Positions 1-6,334 of a stretch of 6,561 nt of DNA are shown one piece after another. The notes beneath the pieces were generated by a model that saw nothing but the letters and a program-made list of their open reading frames with translations, was not told the DNA's origin and ran no database searches. Position numbers and translations under genes: made by a program. Within the stretch, counting starts at the first letter, position 1; each line of letters opens with the position of its first letter. The DNA is from DATLZB01 sp035574175 (GTDB taxonomy: Bacteria > Pseudomonadota > Alphaproteobacteria > Rhizobiales > Hyphomicrobiaceae): contig DATLZB010000121.1 of NCBI GenBank assembly GCA_035574175.1, forward strand, positions 1 through 6,561, in the 5' to 3' direction.

Positions 1-321
1 CGCTGTTTCGCGCCGCTCCTGGGCTCGACCAGATGGCGGCCCGTCATCACCGCCGTTGGGCCTGGCGCTTGGCGCTTCGCCGTCGCCGCGCACAATGGCA
101 ATGGGAGTGTTGACCTTCACGCCCTCGGTGCCGGCGGGGACCAGGATCTTGTCGAGCCGGCCTTCGTCGACGGCCTCGACCTCCATGGTGGCCTTGTCCG
201 TCTCGATCTCCGCGATGACCATGCCCGACTTGATGTCGTCGCCCTCCTTGACCAGCCACTTGGTGAGCTTGCCTTCCTCCATTGTCGGTGACAGGGCGGG
301 CATGAGGATCTGGATGGGCAT
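1..321 (-). CDS. pdhB: Pyruvate dehydrogenase E1 beta subunit, N-terminal lipoyl domain (partial)
   Basis: Only the first 107 codons are present; the frame is still open at the left edge. Residues 1-80 form a complete biotinyl/lipoyl domain: MPALSPTMEEGKL at 7-19 and the lipoylation motif ETDKATMEVE at 40-49, with Lys43 the residue expected to carry lipoate. A polar, Pro/Gly-rich linker begins near residue 84. The lipoyl domain alone would also fit the E2 acetyltransferase, but the position just downstream of pdhA favours E1 beta. Alphaproteobacterial PdhB proteins are known for an N-terminal lipoyl domain ahead of the transketolase-like part, which would lie outside the window. With PdhA it would form the thiamine-diphosphate-dependent E1 that decarboxylates pyruvate and acetylates lipoyl groups. 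The ATG at 321 is preceded by AGAGGA about 12 nt upstream. It lies 29 nt after the VOC gene and is probably co-transcribed with pdhA. Confidence 0.85.
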   Translation of the reverse strand, partial: MPIQILMPALSPTMEEGKLTKWLVKEGDDIKSGMVIAEIETDKATMEVEAVDEGRLDKILVPAGTEGVKVNTPIAIVRGDGEAPSARPNGGDDGPPSGRAQERRETA

Positions 322-350
322 TGGGCGGCACGTTCCTCTCGACTTCCACT

Positions 351-743
351 TCAGGTCGCGTCGCGGTCGGGCTGATGCAGGCCGAAGATATTGCCTTCCG
401 TGTCCTTCGCATAGGCGCTCCAGCCGACGCCGGGCACCGCGTGCCGTGGCACGATGACCGCGCCCCCCGCGTTGACCACCGCTTGAAGGTAGGTGTCGAG
501 TGCTTTCACCTGCACTGTGCACACATAGGCGATGACGGGCAGCTTGGCATCGGGCTCAGGACCGGCTCCCTTGCGCTTGATGAGGCCGCCGTTGATGCCG
601 GGCTCACTGTCGACCCCAGTGCTGATCAGCCAGTATTCGCCCGGCACGAGCTCGGAGAAGCTCCAGCCAAGGGCCGTTTCGTAGAACGCGATCGCGCGCT
701 GCGGCTCCTCGGCGTGAACCTCGAAATGAACGACGCGGGCCAT
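351..743 (-). CDS. VOC-family (glyoxalase/bleomycin-resistance fold) protein inside the pdh operon
   Basis: A 130-residue protein, the usual size for a single-chain vicinal-oxygen-chelate protein with two beta-alpha-beta-beta-beta modules. The N-terminus RVVHFEVHAEEPQRAIAFYE (3-22) and the C-terminal GVGWSAYAKDTEGNIFGLHQ (105-124) are family hallmarks. His7 and Glu117 sit where the first and last metal ligands are usually found; the middle ligands cannot be assigned by eye. Members include glyoxalase I, dioxygenases and antibiotic-binding proteins, so the substrate is not predictable. The start chosen is the ATG at 743, where family similarity begins; the frame is open 51 codons further up but only by reading into pdhA in another frame. 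It starts 13 nt after the pdhA stop, without a clear Shine-Dalgarno sequence, so translation may be coupled to pdhA. pdhB follows 29 nt later. A role linked to PDH is inference from position only. Confidence 0.88.
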   Translation of the reverse strand: MARVVHFEVHAEEPQRAIAFYETALGWSFSELVPGEYWLISTGVDSEPGINGGLIKRKGAGPEPDAKLPVIAYVCTVQVKALDTYLQAVVNAGGAVIVPRHAVPGVGWSAYAKDTEGNIFGLHQPDRDAT

Positions 744-756
744 GGGTTTAGGGGCA

Positions 757-1812
757 CTAGAGCAGCACGTCCGTCCAAAGCTCAGCCGGGTCCGGCTCAG
801 GGTCGTTCTGCGCGAACTCGGCCGCGGCGTTGACGATCTGGCGGATCTCGGCGTCGATCTTCTTGAGCTCGTCTTCGCCTGCCAACTTGCGTTCAAGGAT
901 GCGCGCGCGGGAACGCTCGATCGGATCGCGCTCTTCGCGCACCTTGTCGACCTCCTCGCGCGTGCGATACTTCGCCGGGTCCGACATCGAATGCCCGCGA
1001 TAGCGATAGGTCAGCATCTCCAGGATGCAGGGTCCCTCGCCGGCGCGCACGCCCTTCACCACCCGGTCGCCGGCGGCCTTCACCGCGCGCACGTCCATGC
1101 CGTCGACCTGCTCGCCCGGGATGTCGAAGGACCGCCCGCGCTGGGAGAAGTCGGTGGTCGCGGCCGAGCGCTCGATCGAGGTGCCCATCGCATATTTGTT
1201 GTTCTCGATCACGAAGATGACGGGCAGATGCCAGAGTTTGGCCATGTTGAAGGTCTCGTAGACCTGGCCCTGATTGGCGGCGCCATCGCCGAAGTAGCAC
1301 CATGTCACGCTGTCGTTGCCGCGATAGCGATTGGCGAAGGCAAGACCGGCGCCCAAGGGTACGTTGGCGCCGACGATGCCATGCCCGCCATAGAAGTTCT
1401 TCTCCTTGGAGAACATGTGCATGGAACCGCCCTTGCCCTTGGAATAGCCGCTGCGGCGCCCGGTCAGCTCCGCCATCACGCCCTTAGGATCCATGCCGGT
1501 CGCCAGCATGTGACCATGATCGCGATAGGTGGTTATGACTTGGTCTCCGGGCCGGGCCGCCATCTGCAGTCCCACGACGACCGCTTCCTGGCCGATGTAG
1601 AGGTGGCAGAAGCCGCCGATGAAGCCCATGCCGTAGAGCTGACCGGCCTTCTCCTCGAAGCGCCTGATGAGCAGCATCTCGCGATAGGCGTGAAGTTCCT
1701 CGGCCCGGGAAAAGTCAGGAATCACAACCGCTTGCGCGAGCGGCGCGCTGCGGCGCTGGGCGGCGGTGGCGGCTGCCTTGGCAATGCGCTGCTTGGATCT
1801 TGCCGGGGCCAT
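757..1812 (-). CDS. pdhA: Pyruvate dehydrogenase E1 component, alpha subunit
   Basis: A 351-residue E1 alpha, normal length for the heterotetrameric (alpha2beta2) type of PDH. It binds thiamine diphosphate and decarboxylates pyruvate, passing the two-carbon unit to lipoyl groups. The thiamine-binding motif is complete: GDG at 175-177 followed 26 residues later by NN at 204-205. GKGGSMHMF lies at 126-134 and the conserved loop YRYRGHSMSDPAKYR at 269-283, which corresponds to the region phosphorylated in mitochondrial E1 alpha. The first 30 residues are Ala/Lys/Arg-rich and variable. The ATG at 1812 has a strong Shine-Dalgarno sequence, GAGGAGA, 4 nt before it. It heads the pdhA-VOC-pdhB group on the minus strand and lies 189 nt downstream of the ftsB-like gene, a gap that leaves room for its own promoter. 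A branched-chain 2-oxoacid E1 alpha is the main alternative, made unlikely by the eno-ftsB context and close match to PdhA motifs. Confidence 0.95.
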   Translation of the reverse strand: MAPARSKQRIAKAAATAAQRRSAPLAQAVVIPDFSRAEELHAYREMLLIRRFEEKAGQLYGMGFIGGFCHLYIGQEAVVVGLQMAARPGDQVITTYRDHGHMLATGMDPKGVMAELTGRRSGYSKGKGGSMHMFSKEKNFYGGHGIVGANVPLGAGLAFANRYRGNDSVTWCYFGDGAANQGQVYETFNMAKLWHLPVIFVIENNKYAMGTSIERSAATTDFSQRGRSFDIPGEQVDGMDVRAVKAAGDRVVKGVRAGEGPCILEMLTYRYRGHSMSDPAKYRTREEVDKVREERDPIERSRARILERKLAGEDELKKIDAEIRQIVNAAAEFAQNDPEPDPAELWTDVLL

Positions 1813-1850
1813 AAAGTCTCCTCGCTCGGGACAGGGAAAACAGCAGGCAA

Positions 1851-1878
1851 ACTACACGAGCGACCATACCATTGCCAG
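1851..1878 (-). promoter_or_regulatory. Candidate sigma70-type promoter for pdhA
   Basis: On the minus strand, CTGGCA (1878-1873) and TGTAGT (1856-1851) are spaced by 16 nt, each matching four of six consensus bases. A transcript starting about 7 nt beyond would have a leader of roughly 30 nt before the pdhA ATG at 1812. By-eye prediction only. Confidence 0.3.
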
Positions 1879-1896
1879 TCGGGCATGCCGCCAGGC

Positions 1897-1913
1897 GGTG
1901 GCGATACGCCACC
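1897..1913. repeat. Perfect 7-bp inverted repeat upstream of pdhA
   Basis: GGTGGCG-ATA-CGCCACC, a perfect 7-bp stem with a 3-nt loop. It lies between the ftsB-like stop (2002) and the candidate pdhA promoter. There is no T-run on either side, so it is not a canonical intrinsic terminator. It could be an operator, a hairpin at the 3' end of the ftsB transcript, or chance in GC-rich DNA. Confidence 0.45.
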
Positions 1914-2001
1914 TTGGCGAAAGGTTCACGCCTGCTCTTTGCGCCCCTTGCGAGCCCCTGACCGATGCTCCCCGACAGACAGCCGCCACATTGGCGACAC
2001 C

Positions 2002-2376
2002 TCAGTGTGCCGCCGCATCGACGCTGGCCAGCGCGCGGGCGACGGGACGGCCCGTCGGCTCGAGCAGGCTCATGTCGCCGGGCCGCGCGAAGCCCAGCAT
2101 CTGGCGAGCGAGCTCCTCGACCAGGTCAGGATGCGGTGGATCGGCGCCGATCAGATCGACGTCGTGCCGCAGCCGGCGGCGCACAGCCTCGAGGCTCGCG
2201 ATCTCCCGCTTGAGGACAATCGAGCGATCGCTCAATCGCGAACGCGCCACGAGACCGTGCGTCCCGTTGATCGTGTAGTGAACAAAGTAGGCGGAAGCGG
2301 CAACACAGCCAAGCAACACCAGGAGGGCATGCCGCGGCCTTCGCGTTCGCCGATCATGTGGCTGATGACGCAGCAC
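2002..2376 (-). CDS. ftsB: Septum formation initiator family protein (FtsB/DivIC-like)
   Basis: A 124-residue bitopic membrane protein. A basic N-terminus (residues 1-16) is followed by one hydrophobic segment at about 17-33, then a coiled-coil-like stretch at about 47-75 rich in Arg, Leu and Glu, then the family tail PDLVEELARQMLGFARPGD at 83-101. This is the layout of FtsB/DivIC: short cytoplasmic N-terminus, one membrane span, periplasmic coiled coil that partners FtsL and FtsQ in the division complex. The C-terminal 20 residues are unremarkable. The only plausible start in the open frame is GTG at 2376, since an in-frame stop lies ten codons upstream with no ATG between; AAGG is about 12 nt before it, a weak site. 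In alphaproteobacteria a gene of this family regularly lies between eno and pdhA, as here. Family assignment is firm; orthology to FtsB in the strict sense is inferred. Confidence 0.85.
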   Translation of the reverse strand: MLRHQPHDRRTRRPRHALLVLLGCVAASAYFVHYTINGTHGLVARSRLSDRSIVLKREIASLEAVRRRLRHDVDLIGADPPHPDLVEELARQMLGFARPGDMSLLEPTGRPVARALASVDAAAH

Positions 2377-2488
2377 TGCACTGACACGCCTTGCTCTTGC
2401 GACCGATCAACGCCCTTATCGTTAGCCGCTGGCGCTTAAAGGCAGGTAAAGCGTTGCTCCAACGACGGACGAAACGGGCTTGCCGGGC

Positions 2489-3775
<1,287 letters not shown>

Positions 3776-3924
3776 GAGGCGGCCTTCTTTGCGGTTTTGG
3801 GTGGCTGGCACAGCTTGGCGGCCTTGTAGCCGGTCCGCTCGGCCCCGCAAAGGGCAAGGAGCAAGCATTGGGCGCGGGCGTCGGCTGCCTCGCATGAAGC
3901 ATTGCGCGTTGGCGGCAGAACCGG

Positions 3925-3957
3925 CCCCGCAGGAGCCCCGCAGAATCTGTCGCGGGG
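3925..3957. repeat. CCCCGCAG tandem pair with facing GCGGGG
   Basis: CCCCGCAG occurs at 3925-3932 and again at 3936-3943; either copy can pair with GCGGGG at 3952-3957, giving a 6-bp stem with a 10-nt loop for the nearer copy. On the minus strand this lies about 150 nt before the eno start and could be in its leader. No T-run follows. Confidence 0.3.
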
Positions 3958-4107
3958 TGCGATGCTTAGCCGCGCGGAAATAGAGGGGCGGGAAACACAG
4001 TTGTTCCGCCAAACCGGATACAAGCTCCCCGCCCGTATGGTTAGACTCCGCTCGGATGATCAGTTGGACGATGAGACTCTGCGCCCGATCGCTGAACAAG
4101 CATGGGC

Positions 4108-4124
4108 ACCGGACGCTGTCCGGT
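4108..4124. repeat. Perfect 7-bp inverted repeat upstream of queC
   Basis: ACCGGAC-GCT-GTCCGGT is a perfect 7-bp stem with a 3-nt loop, ending 41 nt before the queC ATG. It may be an operator or a leader hairpin. The surroundings lack the A-rich tail expected of a class I preQ1 riboswitch. Confidence 0.45.
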
Positions 4125-4165
4125 TCACCGACCTGAGCGGCGACCATCGCAGCGAGCAACCCGTC

Positions 4166-4870
4166 ATGCAGACCACGACCGCGCTGGTGTTGCTGTCCGG
4201 CGGACTCGATTCCACCGTGTGCCTGGCCTGGGCCCTTGAGCGCTACCGAACGGTCGAGACCATCGGCTTCGACTACGGTCAGCGCAACAAGGTCGAGCTG
4301 TCAGCCCGCAAAAAGGTGCTCACGGAGATGAAGAAGCGGTTCGCCGACTGGCGCAAACGGCTCGGACCCGACCACGTGATGGACATTTCGAGTTTCGGCA
4401 GGATGCTCGATTCGGCTCTCACGCGGGACAAGCCGATCGAAGCAAGACCGGGACAACTGCCGACGACGTTCGTGCCGGGCCGCAACCTGCTGTTCTTCAC
4501 CTGTGCCGCCGCCGTCGCCTACCCGCGCGACATCACCACCCTGATCGGCGGCATGTGCGAGACCGATTATTCCGGCTATCCCGACTGTCGCTATGGAACG
4601 CTACAGGCTTTGCAGAAGGCGCTCTCCCTCGGCATGGAGAAGGAGTTCAGGATCGAGGCGCCGCTCATGTGGATTGACAAGGCCGACACCTTCAAGCTTG
4701 CTCGGGAGCTCGGCGGAGAGGCGTTTGTTGAGCTGATCGTCGAGGAGACGCATTCCTGTTATCTTGACGTGCGATCGCAACGGCATGCTTGGGGCTACGG
4801 GTGCAACCGCTGTCCGGCGTGCGAACTGAGGCGCAAAGGATGGGAGGCGTGGCGATCCGCTCCGAGCTGA
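4166..4870 (+). CDS. queC: 7-cyano-7-deazaguanine (preQ0) synthase
   Basis: A 234-residue ATP-dependent enzyme that converts 7-carboxy-7-deazaguanine and ammonia to preQ0, the late cytoplasmic step of queuosine precursor synthesis. The N-type ATP pyrophosphatase loop SGGLDST is at 11-17, followed by GFDYGQRNKVE at 34-44. FVPGRNLLF at 102-110 and SGYPDCR at 136-142 are family motifs. The zinc site is complete: Cys198 plus Cys213, Cys216 and Cys219 in GYGCNRCPACELR (211-223). The ATG at 4166 is chosen because conservation begins with MQTTTALVLLSGG; the frame is open 88 codons further up, but that part is unrelated, and no strong Shine-Dalgarno sequence precedes 4166. The gene is divergent from eno and overlaps the next plus-strand gene by 31 nt. 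queD and queE are not in the window, while queF and a precursor transporter lie about 0.6-1.5 kb downstream. Confidence 0.96.
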   Translation: MQTTTALVLLSGGLDSTVCLAWALERYRTVETIGFDYGQRNKVELSARKKVLTEMKKRFADWRKRLGPDHVMDISSFGRMLDSALTRDKPIEARPGQLPTTFVPGRNLLFFTCAAAVAYPRDITTLIGGMCETDYSGYPDCRYGTLQALQKALSLGMEKEFRIEAPLMWIDKADTFKLARELGGEAFVELIVEETHSCYLDVRSQRHAWGYGCNRCPACELRRKGWEAWRSAPS

Positions 4871-5097
4871 TCGAGGCCGTCGATCTGGCGCTGGCCGGGC
4901 GCTGGGATGAGGCGCACGCCATCGCGCAAAGGCACGAAAGCGATGCCACGGCCTGCTGGCTCCATGCCGTGCTGCACAAGATCGAAGGCGATGCGGACAA
5001 CGCCCGCTACTGGTACCGGCGCAGCACCCAGTTCTACGAGGCCTACGCCGATCCCCAGGCCGAGCTGGCCGCGATCAAGGCAGCGCTCGCCTACTGA
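4840..5097 (+). CDS. Small conserved-looking hypothetical protein overlapping queC
   Basis: An 85-residue soluble, probably all-helical protein of no function known to me. It is rich in Ala, Glu, Arg, Trp and Tyr and reads like one and a half helical hairpins: LIEAVDLALAGRWDEAHAIA (10-29), then ACWLHAVLHKIEGDADNARYW (38-58) and a C-terminal helix DPQAELAAIKAAL. The spacing resembles tetratricopeptide-type repeats, but I cannot call a TPR with confidence. The ATG at 4840 has GAGG 8 nt before it and overlaps the end of queC by 31 nt in another frame; a GTG at 4849 with AAAGGA 8 nt before it is a real alternative. The overlap implies co-transcription and probably translational coupling with queC. 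Its stop overlaps by 7 nt the end of the converging pseudogene. No signal peptide or membrane segment is visible. Confidence 0.8.
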   Translation: MGGVAIRSELIEAVDLALAGRWDEAHAIAQRHESDATACWLHAVLHKIEGDADNARYWYRRSTQFYEAYADPQAELAAIKAALAY

Positions 5098-5424
5098 GGC
5101 TTGCCCGTCTCGGACCAGAAGGTCAGCCGGTTGCCGAACGGGTCTGGAATGGTCGTATCGCGCCTACCCTACGGCATGTCCTGCGCGCCGGGCCGAAAGT
5201 ACTTGTAGGCTTTGGCATTGAGCGCCGCACAATAGGCATCGACGTCGGCGCATCTGATGCGCACGTGCGATCCCGGCGCCGCGTCACCGAAATGCTCCGA
5301 CAGGTGTAGCCGCGCACCATCGAGGCGGAGCTGCATGTAGACCGGCGTGCCGGGCTCGAAGCGGTGCGCGCGCCGTCTCCTGCTCGAAGATGCGCAGGAT
5401 CGGAATCGGTGGCCCGAATGTCAT
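5091..5424 (-). pseudogene. Broken glyoxalase-superfamily (VOC) gene
   Basis: The reading starts well with ATG at 5424: MTFGPPIPILRIF, the usual opening of a glyoxalase/bleomycin-resistance-like family. After residue 19 (..ETAR) the frame is lost. Similarity resumes in another frame at 5366 with HRFEPGTPVYMQL, then HLSEHFGDAAPGSHVRIRC and a final DPFGNRLTFWSE. At 5171-5169 that frame has a TAG in the sequence DMP-stop-GRRD, where the family normally has Trp. About 14 residues, including the first helix, appear missing at the junction; a deletion near 41 nt would fit the frame change, and the junction sits in a GCGCGCGC run (5367-5373). The repaired protein would be about 124 residues, normal for the family. 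It starts 3 nt after the yhhQ stop, so it was once in an operon with it. Deletion size and the lost Trp are inferred from family memory, not alignment. Confidence 0.75.
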
Positions 5425-5427
5425 GCG

Positions 5428-6135
5428 TCACGTCTCGACGTGGAACGGGTTGAAGTCGGTGTTGCGATCATAATAGTCCTCCTGCTCCGCCCGCTTCAGG
5501 AATGCCACGATGCGGTACGTCAGGGGCAGGAATGCGATCTCGACGCCGGTCTTGGCAACGAACTGGCTAATGACCAGTGTGAATACGAGCTCGTTGGGCA
5601 TGATGCCCGAGTTGTAGAAGGCGAGCGGGTAAAAGAGCGCGGAGTCGACGGCCTCGCCGGCCACCGTGGAGGCGACGAATCGTGCGCCCTGCCAGCGGCC
5701 GTTGGTCATGACCTTCATCTTGGCGAGGGTATAGGAGTTGACGAACTCCCCGCAAAAGTACGCGAACATCGAGGCGAGCGCGATGCGCCAGGTGTTGCCG
5801 AAGGCGATTTCGTACACCTGCTGGTTGGGCCAGCCGGGCGCGGGCGGAAGGTTGACGACGACCGCCGCCATCACCGCGGCGAACATCAAGGCGGCAAATC
5901 CCGACCAGATCACCTTGCGGGCCCGCGAGTAGCCATAGACCTCGGTCAGGATATCGCCGAACACGTAAGAGATGGGAAAGAACAGCACGCCGGCGCCGAA
6001 GGTGACGGCGCCGATGAGCGGCAGGTCGATCTGAGCAGCCTTGGCGGGTCCAATGAGGTTGGAGCACACCAGCACGACCACGAACGCCACCATCACGAAC
6101 TCGAAATACTTGTAGGTGCGCCGCGGGCCGGTCAT
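5428..6135 (-). CDS. yhhQ: Queuosine precursor transporter (YhhQ/QPTR, VUT family)
   Basis: A 235-residue inner-membrane protein with about six hydrophobic segments (roughly 11-30, 38-58, 77-95, 115-135, 155-175 and 183-212). YhhQ-family proteins import queuosine precursors such as preQ0 and preQ1. The hallmark stretch SYVFGDILTEVYGYSRARK is at 56-74, followed by VIW; CGEFVNSYTLAKMK is at 128-141 and RFVASTVAGEAVDSALFYP at 152-170. The polar C-terminal tail after 214 is rich in Glu, Asp and Tyr. The ATG at 6135 is chosen because similarity starts there and a G-rich GGGGAG stretch lies just before it; the frame is open 72 codons further up, but with no related sequence. It is divergent from queF, and queC is the next intact pathway gene to the left, which strongly supports a queuosine role over generic vitamin uptake. 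A degraded glyoxalase-like gene follows after 3 nt. Confidence 0.92.
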   Translation of the reverse strand: MTGPRRTYKYFEFVMVAFVVVLVCSNLIGPAKAAQIDLPLIGAVTFGAGVLFFPISYVFGDILTEVYGYSRARKVIWSGFAALMFAAVMAAVVVNLPPAPGWPNQQVYEIAFGNTWRIALASMFAYFCGEFVNSYTLAKMKVMTNGRWQGARFVASTVAGEAVDSALFYPLAFYNSGIMPNELVFTLVISQFVAKTGVEIAFLPLTYRIVAFLKRAEQEDYYDRNTDFNPFHVET

Positions 6136-6169
6136 GGCTCCCCCCCAATGGTTACCGCATCCCGTCGAG

Positions 6170-6198
6170 GCTAGCACGGCGGTACCGTGGCTCGTCAC
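6170..6198 (-). promoter_or_regulatory. Candidate promoter for yhhQ
   Basis: On the minus strand GTGACG (6198-6193) and GCTAGC (6175-6170) are 17 nt apart, placing a start near 6163 and a leader of about 28 nt before the yhhQ ATG. The -35 matches TTGACA in four positions; the -10 is weak. A short inverted repeat, CACGG/CCGTG (6175-6179, 6185-6189), falls in the spacer and could be an operator half-site pair. Confidence 0.3.
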
Positions 6199-6250
6199 CT
6201 TTCGGATTCGCCGCACCTCGAAACGGCGCAAGCGCTGGCCGCTCGCCCTG

Positions 6251-6279
6251 TTGACCTCGTCGGGGCGGCGGCAGACGAT
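6251..6279 (+). promoter_or_regulatory. Candidate sigma70-type promoter for queF
   Basis: TTGACC (6251-6256) and GACGAT (6274-6279) are spaced by exactly 17 nt. The -35 matches five of six consensus bases, the -10 three of six. A start near 6286 would give a leader of about 49 nt before queF. By-eye call. Confidence 0.38.
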
Positions 6280-6334
6280 TGGTCGCGGCGCGCTGCCCCG
6301 TGCCCTCGAAGCGCTCGACGAGCGGAGTTGATCG

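Larger units (their letters stand above)
3776..4165. other. 390-nt divergent intergenic region between eno and queC
   Basis: No supported gene. Open frames cross it on both strands, but none has a good start plus recognisable protein. One minus-strand frame ends in a TGA that overlaps the eno ATG (ATGA), but it has only TTG starts and a low-complexity Lys/Ala tail. The region must hold promoters for both eno and queC; I could not pick a convincing -35/-10 pair for either. It contains GC-rich repeats near 3925-3957 and a perfect hairpin at 4108-4124. Confidence 0.6.

Noticed and set aside
742..2439. Very long plus-strand open frame (565 codons) opposite pdhA and the ftsB-like gene
   Set aside because: It is antisense to two clearly real genes, has biased His/Ala/Arg/Gly composition with no recognisable domain, and is expected where codons end mostly in G or C.
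2440..2475. Intrinsic terminator between eno and the ftsB-like gene
   Set aside because: Only a 5-bp stem (CGTTG/CAACG at 2452-2464) followed on the minus strand by CTTTACC; too weak a stem and no T-run.
3776..4159. N-terminal extension of enolase by about 128 residues
   Set aside because: Enolase similarity starts exactly at the ATG at 3775, which has GAAGG 7 nt upstream; the upstream frame has no related sequence.
4020..4165. preQ1 riboswitch upstream of queC
   Set aside because: A perfect hairpin exists at 4108-4124, but no A-rich tail or pseudoknot partner typical of class I could be seen by eye; not supported without a covariance-model search.
5123..5431. Minus-strand open frame of 102 codons across the glyoxalase pseudogene
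   Set aside because: It is in the wrong frame relative to the recognisable glyoxalase-family sequence and encodes an Arg/Ser/Thr-rich shadow.
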